NCBI GenBank assembly: GCA_023375675.1
Contig: JALQBC010000056.1
Span: forward strand, 62,001-126,000
From: Cytospora piceicola
Lineage: Eukaryota; Ascomycota; Sordariomycetes; Diaporthales; Cytosporaceae
Direction: 5' to 3'
Length of the DNA stretch: 64,000 nucleotides
A program made the translations under genes and the position numbers. Positions 44,476 to 56,412 of this stretch are shown here, one piece after another. Under the pieces are notes generated by a model that made no database searches, was not told where the DNA came from, and saw nothing but the letters and a program-made list of their open reading frames with translations. Each line of letters opens with the position of its first letter. Position 1 is the first letter of the stretch.

Positions 44476-47273
44476 ATGGACGGCTTATCAAATGGTCCAG
44501 GTCAGGCTGATCTCGATTTTCACCACCCTTACACACCATACGATGTCCAGCTTGAGTTCATGAAAACCGCATATGACGTTTTAGACCATGGTAGAGGTCA
44601 GATAGGCATCCTTGAAAGCCCTACAGGAACTGGCAAGTCACTTTCACTCATCTGCGCCTCGATGACATGGTTGCGAAACTTCAAGAGGAAAGAATTCGGA
44701 GCTTCACTACAGATCGACCCAAAGACGACTGAGAACGAACCAGGTTGGATCATCGAGCAGATGCTGACTCGGAAGAGGAATGAACTCGTGACCCAGTGGG
44801 AAGAGAGGGAGGCCCGTCTGGAGAAGATTCGACAGCGGGAAAAGAGGATGGAAGAGAGAGGCAGCAAGAGGCGACGACTGGATGGGCCCACCTTAGGCTC
44901 AGCACGCAAAGAAGAAGATGAGGAGGCTGAGTTTCTGCTTGATGACTGGGAAGAGGATAACGCATCCAAGAGTTCTCATAACCAGGACCCTCTTGCTGGC
45001 TTGAGCAAAGAGACAAGAGCGCTTTTACAGGGCGTCGGGGTGGGAAGCGCCGTGGCGAAGGGCGATGAAGACGATACACCCGACAATGAGATCAAGGTGA
45101 GTCTACATTTCAACCTCCCTTGAAATGATATTTCCTAACTAGGCGACAGATTTATTACACGTCCAGAACCCACTCACAAATCACTCAGTTCATCGCCGAG
45201 TTGCGACGCCCGGACTTTCCACCATCACTACCTGAAGACCTTGCGCCACCTGCACAAGACGATGCACAAGCTTCCGGACAAGAACCGGTCAAGCACATCC
45301 CGCTCTCATCTCGACAGAAACTCTGCATCAATCCCGCTGTTTCCAAGCTCGGCTCTCTTGCCGCAATCAATGACAAGTGCAGCGAGCTCCAGAAGCCCAA
45401 ATCTAAATCCAAATGCCCCTTCGTCCCCAACGCAGATAACCTCGCAGAGACACATCAGTTTCGCGACGCAGCACTAGCAACTATGCCTGACATTGAAGAT
45501 CTGCATCAGCTTGGAAAGAGCCACAATATCTGTCCATATTATGCCTCTCGGACAGCAATACCGACGGCGGAAATCATCACCTTGCCATACCCGCTGCTCT
45601 TGCAGGAAACCGCGAGAGAGGCGCTGGGGATCAAGTTGGAGGGGAATATTGTAATTGTTGACGAGGCACACAATATCATGGATGCCGTTGCCAACGTTCA
45701 TGCTGCTGAGATTCGACTTGGTGATTTGAAGAGGGCGAGGCAGATGTTAGGGGTCTACTTCAAGAGATTCGGCAAGAAACTCAAGGGGGAAAACCGAATA
45801 ATGGTGGCACAGGTTGTGAAGGTCATCGACGGGCTCGCGGAATGGTTAACTGCAGCTCTGGCTGCCAAGGTAAGACTACACAGTACCTAGGTAGTTCTGG
45901 ATAAGCGTGGGTGGTTGGCTAACACACAACAGGGTGAACATGGCATCGTGGATCCTAACGCCCTGCTCAAAAGCAAAGGCATCGATCAGATTAATCTCTT
46001 CAAGCTCATCAAGTACATACAGGATTCCAAGTTGGCCTTCAAGGTCGAAAGTTACGCAAGCCACGTCGAAGAAGCTTCCAACCCTGAAGCCTCAACGAAG
46101 CCATCGCCCTCAAGCCCCGTTCTGCACGCCCTTGTCTCTTTCATAGTAGCATTGACCAACCCCTCGGATGAGGGTCGTATCTTCTACGAAAGGACCACGA
46201 CACCGCCAGACATAAAGCTGTCCTACCTTCTTCTCTCGCCCACCCACGCCTTTTCATCCATAGCGAAATCAGCACGAGCCGTCATCCTTGCAGGTGGCAC
46301 AATGTCGCCCTTTGACGACTACAAGACACACCTCTTTCCCTACTTGAAACCCGAGAATATCACTGCGCTAAGTTGTGGGCACGTCATACCTGCCTCGAAT
46401 CTGTGTGTATGGACACTAGCGTCGATGCGACCGAACGCGGCAGCCGTGGCAGCGGATGCAAACGACTTTTTCGAGTTCAGTTTCCAGAAACGAAGTGACA
46501 AGAGCATGATAAGAAGGCTAGGCCAGGCTCTGCTTAACACCTGCTCTGTCGTACCTGACGGTGTGGTGGTCTTCTTCCCCAGCTACGGGTACCTCGAAGA
46601 GGTTGTCGGCGTCTGGCAGGCCGCAGATGGGGGAGAGAAGTCAGTATGGGAGCGGCTACAATCGAAAAAGGCCGTGTTCAGGGAGCAAAAGGGTGGATCG
46701 AGCGATGAGGTTCTCGAGGATTACACCAAAGCCATCCTCGGCGATCCAGCCGAAGACCCCGAAGACCCCAAAGCCGGGGCCGTCAAGGGTGCTCTGCTCC
46801 TCAGCGTCGTGGGCGGGAAAATGTCCGAAGGCATCAACTTCTCGGACCGCCTAGGCCGCTGCGTGGTCATTGTCGGCCTGCCATATCCCAATATCAATTC
46901 GCCCGAATGGAAGGCCCGGATCGAGTACATCGAATCCGCTACTGTGGCGCGCCTTACCTCGCCCGCCTCGACCAGCCCGCCCATAACAAAAGAGCAGGCA
47001 ACATCACAAGCGAAGAAAACTGCAAGGGACTTCTATGAAAATGCGTGTATGCGTGCTGTGAACCAGAGTATCGGTCGTGCGATTCGGCACCAGGGTGATT
47101 ATTCTGCGATTGTGCTTGTTGACAGACGGTTCGGGACGGAGAGGATCATGAGCAAGCTCCCTGGATGGATTAGAGGAGGGCTGATGGAAGGTAGTGAGGG
47201 GAAGGGACTTCAGGGGCTGATGGGCAATCTGAACATGTTCTTCAGAGGGAGGAAGGGTGCAACTCAATCGTAA
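44476..47273 (+). CDS. chl1: ATP-dependent DNA helicase CHL1 (DDX11/XPD-like)
   Basis: Iron-sulphur superfamily 2 helicase acting in sister chromatid cohesion and replication fork repair. Exons 44476-45096, 45150-45869 and 45933-47273 give 893 aa. Motifs: [15 protein letters not shown] (Q motif), [14 protein letters not shown] (Walker A), a long charged insert, [10 protein letters not shown] just after intron 1, four Fe-S cysteines ([26 protein letters not shown]), VIVDEAHNI (DEAH box), [13 protein letters not shown], and a C-terminal [13 protein letters not shown]...[13 protein letters not shown] with [14 protein letters not shown] (motif VI). ATG 44476 precedes the conserved region directly. 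Intron 2 carries a TACCTAGGTA repeat word near 45886-45895. The identification is firm. Confidence 0.95.
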
Positions 47274-47719
47274 TTTATGGCAGTCAATCAATTCACACCC
47301 TGGGGCATGTGGTCCTCCCCACCCTCCAAAAAATCAAAACAGAATCGCATCCTGAATGTAGAAGATTATCTTAAGTCTGACCCCCCACCCCACTTCGAGT
47401 ACCTACATAGGTACTGAGGTACTTGAGTAGGTAGGCGTACACCATTAGTTGGCATCTTGCATGCCGCTTGTCACCTTTCACCCAATAAGGTATGTGTAGA
47501 CCATGCCCTGCCACAGTAGGCATTCAAGGAGGCGCACAAGTTCGATCTTTAAATACAAGGCTGGCTTCCACCAATATCTCGTGGACTGCCTCCTCATTTA
47601 TCTCCAGACACTGGACACACTCTACCCTGCATGAAGCTTAATCACCATGAGGCAGCATCCTACGTCCTCAGCCTTTTCAAAAGATAGCAATACCAGTTAT
47701 TCCTAACCAGCAACATTGA
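47274..47719. other. Spacer with TACC/GGTA repeat
   Basis: 446 bases. Imperfect TACCTACATAGGTA...GTAGGTAGG repeats lie at about 47397-47437. Otherwise the promoter of the next gene; no gene seen. Confidence 0.55.
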
Positions 47720-49948
47720 ATGATGTGCTATCAGGTTCTTGAAGTATTCGCCCAATGCCGGTGTCTATATTACCAACATGCTGTCGATCGGTGTGCGAAA
47801 TATGGAAAACGACGTCACCGCATTGCCCAGAGGACCGTCTATGTTGGGTACGCTTGCATGGTCCACACGCCTCGCTCACAGGGGGGCGAAGCTACTGATG
47901 GGGTAGCTACTCATGAACCAGATGAAGATTCTGCACCGGAAATTCTCAATGAGGAGAGTGACCAAAAACAAGTGGAAACCAGAAACACCAACGTCAGGAA
48001 TACCCCTGCCGGACAAATCATCGTTCAAGGCGTATCCGACACTGGGCAAAGTGAAGAGGCGACTAAGAAGGACGCCTTCCCAAACGACACTGATACCTTG
48101 GATATCCACCATGATTCAGACTCGGAAGAGTCTGTAGTCTCGGACACCGAAACAGTCATTTCAGTGGCATCTTCGATAACACTTGTTAATGAAGATGCTG
48201 TGGAAATTATTTTCCGCCGCCTGCAGCTTTTTGGGAGCCTACGTTATCTGTGGCCGCAGCTGATCAACCGCCTCGGTTCAAGAACGAGATGTATTCGCGC
48301 GATAGAAAAAGTACTCCGTCGGTGGTCAGAGGATTTGGGACTGTTCGCGTCTTCATTTGACTCCAAGAGTCCGGACAGGATGATATGCTTTTCAGCATGC
48401 CGCATCGTCCGCAAGTCACGACTTAACATCGCCAAGAGGATTTGGGAAGCCCATCATCAAGTCGACGAACATAGACTAGGTGATGGACTCCAGACTGCGT
48501 ACGATATCGAAGGACCAATGGAGGATAAAGGCGACCCGGAGGACGATGACCACTTCGCATACGACGTCGCAGAGAGGTTTTTGTTCGACACGGAGCCAAT
48601 ATATTCTTTACAATCTAGAGTCAAGGGGATTATCGAATCCCATAACCGAGAGCCCGAGAACTTTACGTCCAGATTATACCGGCTTGCTGAGGTACACTTC
48701 ACCAATACAATGACGACGGTTTTCGAATCGCCCGTTCCCCCAGGGAAGAAACGACTATGGTGGAAATGTGTAAGAGACAATTCTCTCATTCTAAGTCCTT
48801 GTTTTAGTTCATTGTATGAACGACTTGTCTCCAGGTACATATGTACACTATCTTGTCATGTACTGGAACAGAATGAACAGAAACCAGACTCCATGTGGCT
48901 GACCTAAGACACTGCAGAGATGTGGACAGAAGATGTATGACGACTACGTTGAACTGCAGCCCGGCGCTGTTGGACGACTTGACACTCTTATCAAGGACTA
49001 CTTTCGTGATGAACCCACCTCTATGAAGTCCGTGGATGCTGGTGATAGTTCTAGTTCCACGACTGCGGGTTTCAAAAAGACAGTGGCCGGACTGCGTACT
49101 TGGTGCAAAGAAGTCTTCGCGTCCGGCAGGAGCTGGAGCCTACCAGGGAGTAAACCACCCAGGAAATCCGTCGAAACGCTTGGTTTATGTCCAGTAATCT
49201 CCCAGACACCACAGACCGAACACAACTTCGTGCTATTGTGTGTCCCTTTCATGCAGAGGGCAGTAAAACTACACCAAGCCGAAGTCTGCCGCATCAATTC
49301 TGACCAAGAGTTCTTCCGCCTGCTGAGATACTACTACGCGTCTCAACGGGGCGTCAGGTCTTGGGCTCGGCTTCGCAGGGTCGATTACATCAAATTTGTG
49401 AAGGTAAGTAGGGCCTGTTAGCATCGGCTACCCTTTTCAGTTTATGCACCAACAAACGCCACGAATAGGAGGAAACCATCTGACCGTCATCATAGTTTGA
49501 GGTGTATAAAAGCCAATTAGCTGATATCCAGCATGGGGAATCGATCCTTCCTGAAACCCAAAACTACGACTATACTTACGATCCGCTGCCTGCCGAAACC
49601 AGCCCTCCCATAGGGTCTAATACTCTGGTGCACTTATTCGAACACCCGGACCACGCAGAATGGGAGCCAGTGTTGTATAGGAGGATCCCTAAAAAGCTGC
49701 GCCAGAAATTGAAAGCCTGTCCCGTGAAGAAGAGTGCCGTTGGATGGGGCGTACATTTTGTCGAAGGCTTGAACACGTTTACTGTGTTTATATATGGTTG
49801 TTTAGGCTTTGCAGCCACTCTGGTTTTGGCTGTGGCTTGGTCGATAGTCCGAAATGACGTCCAGGGCGGTTTCGCTATCGCCGGGTTTCTGCTTGCGTTT
49901 TTGGGTTTCTGCTTGGGAATAGCGAGGATGGAGTTCCAGATGGTGTGA
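47720..49948 (+). CDS. Fungal-specific protein with Cys-rich ends and C-terminal membrane anchor
   Basis: Exons 47720-48769, 48918-49403 and 49496-49948 give 662 aa. The first 50 residues carry CRCLYYQHAVDRCAKYG...YVGYACMVH, a probable zinc-binding head. An acidic, Ser-rich linker follows. The splice between exons 1 and 2 creates WWKCRCGQKMYDDYVELQPG, which I recognise from a widespread but uncharacterised family in filamentous ascomycetes. Exon 2 continues with LLCVPFMQRAVKLHQAEVCR and LRYYYASQRGVRSWARLRRV. Exon 3 ends with two hydrophobic segments (VFIYGCLGFAATLVLAVAW and GGFAIAGFLLAFLGFCLGIA), so the C-terminus is anchored in a membrane. No enzymatic motif is evident. Function unknown. Confidence 0.82.
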
Positions 49949-49993
49949 TAGCATTGGGATATCTCGTTTCTTGCCTTTTCGCTACTGTCATAA

Positions 49994-50341
49994 TTAATTG
50001 TACGGCATATACCAGTCTTCAAACCCCCTTTCAAGCCTGGATATCTCTACAGCGCACTTCTTTCCCAATAAGTGTTCTATCCCGGGCAATTTGCCATCAA
50101 TACTTCCAATCTGTCGACAAATAGCAGCTTCCCGATCATTGCAATCCCCGTTATTGGCCCGAGACCACTGATGCTCCTGACCGTCCTCCATGGCGATGAC
50201 CTTGTGCTTTTTAATTCTATTGCTGTCATGATGAAACCTGTAATCATCATTAGCAAACTGATGCCCCCTCCCCCACTCACCTTTTATTCGAGTTCTCCGA
50301 CAGACTTGGCCATACCGCCAAGGAGGGATCATGTTGGCCAT
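49994..50341 (-). CDS. Possible small hypothetical protein
   Basis: A 115-codon frame starting at an ATG in a strong context (CCCATGGCC), hydrophilic with many His, Arg and Asp residues, and convergent with the preceding gene. No signal, membrane segment or recognised motif. It may be a chance frame; there is no independent support. Confidence 0.2.
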   Translation of the reverse strand: MANMIPPWRYGQVCRRTRIKGEWGRGHQFANDDYRFHHDSNRIKKHKVIAMEDGQEHQWSRANNGDCNDREAAICRQIGSIDGKLPGIEHLLGKKCAVEISRLERGFEDWYMPYN

Positions 50342-51950
50342 GGGTGGATGACGTTTTCTCGGCTTGTTGGTCGCAAGGAGGGAGCGCCGTTGCTAGAGCC
50401 CTTCTAATAGCTGCCTCGCGTGATCTGGCCAGCTCAAACCCCACAAGCATGGCATTATTATAGGTGGTGCACATGATATTCCTTAGCTCAATGCCCCCTT
50501 GGAGGATTTCGCGCTTGTGATTATGGCGTGGGGTCTCGTGCTACAACATTACCTCGGAGCGCATCTGCTTCTTACAACGGCCACAAATGCCAAATGCCCA
50601 GAAAACTGATGCCCGCAAATGAAAAATGAACCAAATAGCTTCAGGCTATCTCACGGAAAACAAGTGGACAAGACAGTTCGACTGTGCCCAAGCATACGGA
50701 CGCCGAACGGTCCATCAGGGAGTCGACCTTGGTCTTGTACACCAGCGCCCCTTGTTGTAGCATGTTCCCATCGATGGGGTGCATACTTAGGTAGCCTTGG
50801 CCACGAGTGTATACCCGTGTGGCAAAGCTTGCATCTTGAACGAGGCACCACGTAAGCCATGAGTTTTAATCTGATAGCACTCGACATTCTCCTTGCTTGT
50901 GGGATCACCATCTCACTGGAACAATTTTCGGAGGGCGGCCTAAAGACAGCATTTTGGTCAACTTCTCCGTGATTTGGTCGATGCAGATGCAAGGAGACAT
51001 TGGGACACTGGGGTTAGCCAGGCTGGAGGCTGATTTCTGAGTGCAAGATGGGGCGGCTTTGACCATAGCGACGTTGAATGTCTATTTCTGAGTGAATAGG
51101 TACTGCTGTATCATTGACGACGCCTATTGAACCCATAATCAGTGGCTTTTCCGTTCGTCCGTAGTTCTTCCTGTCCTGTTACAGCTTTCGCCAATTGGGG
51201 AAATGATGAAGATGGGTGGCCGAGTGTGGACATATGTTGGGGATGGCGGAAATGCAGACTGGGAAGGAGGCATCGAGGTTCTGTGCTCCGGGTAGACATC
51301 AGCATTTTCAGCACTTTGAGACCGATCGTCTTTCTCAGTCCAGGGTCTCAACGCCGTGGACGCGCATCTCGCCCACGGGATCGACAACTTCGCCCCTTGT
51401 GCTCAGCACCGGAATTGTGATTATACGGCAGGTTGTGGCCAGGTAACTTTGATGGCTTGATGGCGATGAAGCCGGCCACATCCATATTACCAACTGCTTC
51501 CCTAACTAGAGAAGGCGTTGTGATGGTCAATATGTGGTGGTACTGTTCGCTAAATCCCCATTGATTACGAAATGGGCAGCGCCGTCAGGACCTTCAGCTT
51601 CATGTCAAATATACTACGTATTTCGTGATAGGTTATCCTAGAGGCGGTGACTATGTATGTAGATATTATCCCGCCCTGGTAGCTATGTCGCGACAAGAGA
51701 TTTCATCGTACCATGTCAAAGCATAATAGTGTACAGCAGTTCTACTACACGTAAGCTCCTGGGTGCCAACAACCTCGGTCTATTGTTTCAATCTCCGTAC
51801 ATATGTATATTCTCTACCCCATCATCTCGTGGGAGTAGAAGGACGCCGGCACCCCCCATCAACCCCAACGAAGTCGACTCAACCTTCGACTACATTAACA
51901 GAGATTCTCATACGAGGATGCTCAAGCGCAGTTGATTTGTATCCTTACCG
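50342..51950. other. Spacer, no gene supported
   Basis: 1.6 kb in which open frames on both strands are short, overlap, and have no motif. No repeat of note. It may contain the 3' flank of the small membrane protein gene at 51951. Confidence 0.45.
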
Positions 51951-52193
51951 TTAACGACCCCGGCCTTGACAGCAGCGTCGAATGCAAAGAATTAGGCCAA
52001 CGAGGACCAGCGTCCCAGCAACAGATGCTCCGACGATAATGCCCACTTTCGCACCAGTGGAGAACTTCTCCCACTGTTCTTCCGCAGATTTGATTGTATC
52101 TGTGCTATTGAAAGAGCACCCGTCCTTGCCGCAGGCGATATCATCCCGCAAGACGAGGTCATGAAGGAACGCGGCCGGGATATGTGGGATCAT
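51951..52193 (-). CDS. Small single-pass membrane protein (80 aa)
   Basis: 80 aa with no signal peptide. The N-terminal 45 residues carry a Cys pair (ACGKDGC, residues 20-26) and an NST glycosylation site. A membrane segment at 50-70 (VGIIVGASVAGTLVLVGLIL) is introduced by STGAK and closed by C-IRRCC. The tail is just ten residues and basic. STGAK before the segment also occurs in the 355 aa membrane protein at 37438-38611. It is the first of three tiny single-pass proteins in a row on this strand, but it lacks the conserved tail of the other two. Function unknown; the frame is short, so confidence is moderate. Confidence 0.5.
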   Translation of the reverse strand: MIPHIPAAFLHDLVLRDDIACGKDGCSFNSTDTIKSAEEQWEKFSTGAKVGIIVGASVAGTLVLVGLILCIRRCCQGRGR

Positions 52194-53484
52194 GGTGTTA
52201 GGTTATAAGGTGAAGTATCTTCCTGGACTTTGGTTAGCTCCCCAGGTCAGGCCTTTAAAGTAATATTTGGACGTTCTTACTGCTTTTTATCCAGTCCGAC
52301 CTTGGGTCATGCTTTCAGGCAGATCGATAGTCGGGTTCAGAAAGTCTGGCCTTGGTATGGAGCTTTCTTCCAGGTGTGCTTACAATTCGAAGGGAAGTGA
52401 AATATATAGATCCCCGAACCTTTATATAGTGTGATCCACAAAGCGTCTTATTTTGGACGTCGAAGATCCGTAGGTCCCATTCGTGGTGGCCCGCGCTGTG
52501 ATAGATGGTGTGGTCTGTGACTGACCAACAGCGACCACGGCAAAGTTGATTGCTATCTCTTCTTGTCACACCATCCACCAGACACGCGAGACATTGGGTG
52601 CCTTCGCCCTGAATTATGCAATGTCACAAGAGCTTTCTACCCGACAGAGGCCTCTGAGAATAGCCTCGATCTTGAGGCTCTTGGTCTGCAGACCAGGGCC
52701 TGGTCACCAGGCCTGAATAGAAGGCTCATGGCCCCCAACCAGGTCTCTTCATAGGCTACAGCAGATCAGTATGGACACATCCCTTAAATAGTATAGTTGG
52801 TGCCTGTTCAAGCTGTATATATAGTGGTCCACAGATAAATTCAATCACGCATGTAAACAGAACCGAATCAAGCTCCACACCATTCTAAACCATCACCCAA
52901 GTTAGACTCAATGCAACCTCTCGGAAAGTCGCAGTAGGCTGTCAGACGTACCTGCTAGATACAACAGAAATACCCACTCCCGTTCTCTAAATGGATACTC
53001 GGTAAGTCTCATCATATGGTTCCACGGGCTGGAATATTGGTACTACAAGTCTACTAGAGGCAAACTTTCGCGAGGCAGCCAACTACATATGCAGTTGCAC
53101 AAACCCCCTGAACATGTAACAACTGTTGTGAAAGCAGTCAAGGTTGAGAATTCCGCCATACTGAGGGTCTGAGGTCCGTGGAACTGTTATGTGAACCACA
53201 GTGTTCGAGTTCGTGGGCCCAACTCGGAATAAGTTCAATCAACGCTCGGCTCGTGGCCAGACGACTTTGGAATCCTATCTTGCTCACATCTAAGTAGACT
53301 AGTTTGGAGACTTGTCTGTAGCAAAGTAAATAAATGAATACGTGAGTCTGGAGTGGATTCTCCTATGAAAAGGGCCCCGGGGGCTCTCAAAACCAAAGAG
53401 TCAAAACCAGTCGACCAACAAATGGATTGTAAATGTGATCGGAGCATGGTCAGCGCACCTAGCCCCAGCATAATAATAAAAAAA
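52194..53484. other. Spacer between small membrane protein genes
   Basis: 1.3 kb without a supported gene. Minus-strand TATATAAAGG at about 52420-52430 could be a promoter element for the 80 aa protein. Confidence 0.45.
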
Positions 53485-53790
53485 TCAACAACAGCACCAG
53501 CCGCACTTTGAATCATCCGCACGCGGAGGCCGCGTCACTGAGACAGCAACGTCTCCAGCTCGATCAATCTTCTTGTGGTAATGCCGCCTCACACGTTTAC
53601 CAATCGGCACTAGGCATATGGCGATGAGAATGAAGACCCCAGCAGCCACTAGTATGAGGACGTAGCTGTGGACATATCCCCCAATGCCGCCTGGGATCGG
53701 TGTTGTTGTTGAGTTGCTCGGGTTCGAGGGGCCAGTGTTGTTGGCCTCCATAGCTGGCACATAAACCCCCGGATGTGTCAGGTTTGACAT
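53485..53790 (-). CDS. Small single-pass membrane protein, paralogue A (conserved KKIDRAGDVAVS tail)
   Basis: 101 aa. The N-terminal 40 residues are Ser/Thr/Pro/Asn-rich with glycosylation sites NLT, NNT and NST and a VPAMEAN motif at 11-17. One membrane segment lies at about 41-64. The tail (65-101) starts with basic GKRVRRH, continues YHKKIDRAGDVAVSVTRP (71-88), and ends in KCGWCCC, whose cysteines could be lipidated. The gene is preceded by no other ATG in frame. The tail and the N-terminal VPxxEAN motif recur in the next gene 1.1 kb upstream in transcription order (54874-55146). Topology is probably N-out, C-in. No family recognised. Confidence 0.7.
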   Translation of the reverse strand: MSNLTHPGVYVPAMEANNTGPSNPSNSTTTPIPGGIGGYVHSYVLILVAAGVFILIAICLVPIGKRVRRHYHKKIDRAGDVAVSVTRPPRADDSKCGWCCC

Positions 53791-54873
53791 CACGGAAGAG
53801 TCATGAATTCTTGTCCGTTTGTGGAACTGAAGGCGATGGGCTCGTTTGTGGTCGGAAAATATCTGATGCAGTGGCAGTTAGATCAGGTGCGTGACAGCGA
53901 TCAATCTTGAAATGAAACACATGACAAGCTTACTGGAGTATATTGAGGGGAATGTGCATAGTATCAATGGGAAGCGAGAGAATTCGAGAAACAGCGATAT
54001 TATACACAGCCCGAGAATGGGGATGCACTCTCTAGAAGCACATGCGAAAGCCACGACAGGCTATATGGTCCTGTTCAAAGGGAGGTGTCAACACGAATTC
54101 TGCGCAGATGAGTTTCGTTATCTTCGGTCGCAGTTATTCAGAGAATCCAAAGGTTTGCTCAACGGTGGTCTCCGGATTCTCGAGAATCACAAAGTCAGCA
54201 TCGGGCCTGTAAATCACCATGTGGCTGGCAGCAAACTTGTCCCTTACTACAACAATCGGTCCCGCCCGTGGTCCAATGGCATTCACTTCCTTTCCATAGT
54301 TACTCGGAGCACAGTGTGGCTAGATCACGCACGTGTCTGCGGTGTTTCCTGAGGGTGGCAGTGGTACGAATACACGAGCCAATGGCTTTTACCAGATTCT
54401 GTTATCCCTAAAAACTAATTTCAAGATTCGGTATCACTTGGAAACGGTAGATAGCCACAAAGCCCATCCAGATTAGCAAAGATTACTGAAATAAACGAAC
54501 GCCGATGCGTCGAGAAGGGTGAGTATTGTGAAATAGATACATCAGCTCAGGGTGGATAAAGATACATGTGAAGGATCTGAGGCCACAATCAAGTATACCT
54601 CATATGAATAACCAGGGTCCTTATTGATGTTTATACAAGAAGTAAAGTAATGATCAGAACGTTCTTGACAAGGCATTAGAACTTCCTCGTCCCCCGATCA
54701 CCATGTTGAGATACACTTTGCCATGTTAACCCCGAGTGTGGGTAGAGAAAGCCATCCTTGCATTGAAACTCGGGAAGTCTCAGACAGGATATAACACAGA
54801 CAGTTCATGGCGTAGTCATATCTTTCTCTGATTTACCCGAGTCCAAATACATTCCTACATCCCAAAACTCATA
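53791..54873. other. Spacer between paralogous membrane protein genes
   Basis: 1.1 kb between the two paralogues. A plus-strand frame of 153 codons (53891-54352) starts with an ATG but has no motif and lies across the promoter of paralogue A; I do not accept it as a gene. Confidence 0.45.
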
Positions 54874-55146
54874 TCACTTGGCCCCCGGACGTGTGATGCT
54901 GACGGCAACATCACCGGCTCTATCAATCTTCTTGTGGTACCTCCGCCTGCAGCACCAGAAGACGAGGGCACTAGACACTATCGTAACGAGTAGAACGATA
55001 CAGACTATTCCAAGTGACCAGGCTGGTACAGGTTTCTTCAATCCTCCTAGTATAGCAGGCGCTGTAGAGTCGGTCGAGTTCGAGGTACTGGTACTGTTGG
55101 CCATGTTCGCCTCGAGGAATGGTACATTGAACTGCGCTGCCATCAT
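54874..55146 (-). CDS. Small single-pass membrane protein, paralogue B (conserved KKIDRAGDVAVS tail)
   Basis: 90 aa. N-terminal VPFLEAN (8-14) and a Ser/Thr/Asn-rich stretch with three NST sites, one membrane segment at about 43-66 (WSLGIVCIVLLVTIVSSALV), then CCRRR and YHKKIDRAGDVAVSITRP (70-87) and GAK. Against paralogue A, 17 of 18 tail residues from Tyr to Pro are identical (Val/Ile is the exception), while nine of those 18 codons differ synonymously. The membrane segments share little. The ATG at 55146 is the first in frame. Function unknown; the tail is presumably what binds a partner. Confidence 0.72.
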   Translation of the reverse strand: MMAAQFNVPFLEANMANSTSTSNSTDSTAPAILGGLKKPVPAWSLGIVCIVLLVTIVSSALVFWCCRRRYHKKIDRAGDVAVSITRPGAK

Positions 55147-56412
55147 GGCTTGTAAGAGTTCTGTCGGTTTCTCGGGGCCCAAAGGGAGTCAATATTGAAT
55201 ATTGCTGATTTTAACTGCTTTGGGTGTCAGTCAACTGTGAGTAGACATGAAGTGTGATCGTAATTACTGGCTCATCGAGGGGCGGGACGCACGATGTTCT
55301 TCAGGCCAACAACCTGAGAATTTCATCAGCCGTTCTTCAGAAAAGGGAAAGTCGTCAGCTCCAAAGTAGCAGGAGATTCTCTTCACATCCTCAAGATCTG
55401 CTGGTGGAAACAAATGGATTTATAACATTAAAGGGGCTGTCAGGGTTCGCCGGCTTGACGCCGTTCACTGTTCGAGCTTGTACCACCAAGACAAACAGAC
55501 TTTCAGGAAATTTGATTTCCAACATCAGCCCGATTAACGAATACGAAAGATGACTTGCTGCGGCGTGCCGATTTAAGATGTTGTTTCGAGAAACAGCGTG
55601 ATGGTCTCCGGGAGAGCAAACTCCAGCCTGATATACCGGCGGAACAGGGCCCAATGCAGAAGCCCACTCGGCGAGATACCTCGCTTACATTCAGGCTACT
55701 TAGGTAGCTACGAGATCCCTGTATTCGATACATCATCGGTAAGTCTTGCTGAGACTACACCATGATTGTTGTGGTGCTCGCCCGCAGTGTGGATGCACAA
55801 CATTGCTCTCGCGGGCCGTATCACATGCCGAATCTTTAACAAACAACGTGGCCTTGTCGAACTAGGAAGCTCACCATACACTTGCAGCTTGGAAATTTTA
55901 GGAATGTTGCGGACGTCTGCATGTATCAAGTGTGAATGACTGGTCGCCAGATGTCGAAGGGTCCATGAGGACATCAGTCAACTCAAGACTGTGTGCAGGT
56001 CAACTCTACCGACGAGGATGTTCTCAGCGTTCAGAGGAAGCAATGTTATGGCACCGTGGACCGCGAGTCAGACACCTTCAACAAGAGAAGGGCTGCTGCT
56101 AGTCTTCCGATGAGCCCGCAAGATACGACTTCCTGGGAGAAAACCTACGGGACTGCATGGTACTTTGATCATTTCTATCACTCTGTTTATAATCATAGCG
56201 CCCGTTTATTTCAGTTGACAAAAGTAGCCCCACTTATGTCTTCCTAGCAACAGTTTACATCTGTAAAGAAGTTTCTAGGCACCTCTGATATCTGTGTAGA
56301 CCTTGTCTGTTCAAAATTGACACTCTCTAGGGGGCATCAGTTGGATCCCTACAATTCGAGGTTAGACAGGCCACGCAATACAATAACAGGCAATTTTTCT
56401 GCATATATGTAC
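55147..56412. other. Spacer, no gene supported
   Basis: 1.3 kb. Promoter of paralogue B at the left, 3' flank of the reductase gene at the right. Minus-strand frames 55391-55736 and 55708-55974 overlap in different frames and lack motifs. Confidence 0.45.

Noticed and set aside
50077..50280. Minus-strand frame with hydrophobic start
   Set aside because: Overlaps another frame, lacks a good ATG context and has no family resemblance.
53893..53907. GATCAATCTT match to the conserved tail DNA, possible third copy
   Set aside because: Only ten bases match and no flanking codons of the tail are present.
53891..54352. Plus-strand frame of 153 codons between the two small membrane protein genes
   Set aside because: No motif, no signal or membrane segment, lies over the presumed promoter of a supported gene; a chance frame is more likely.
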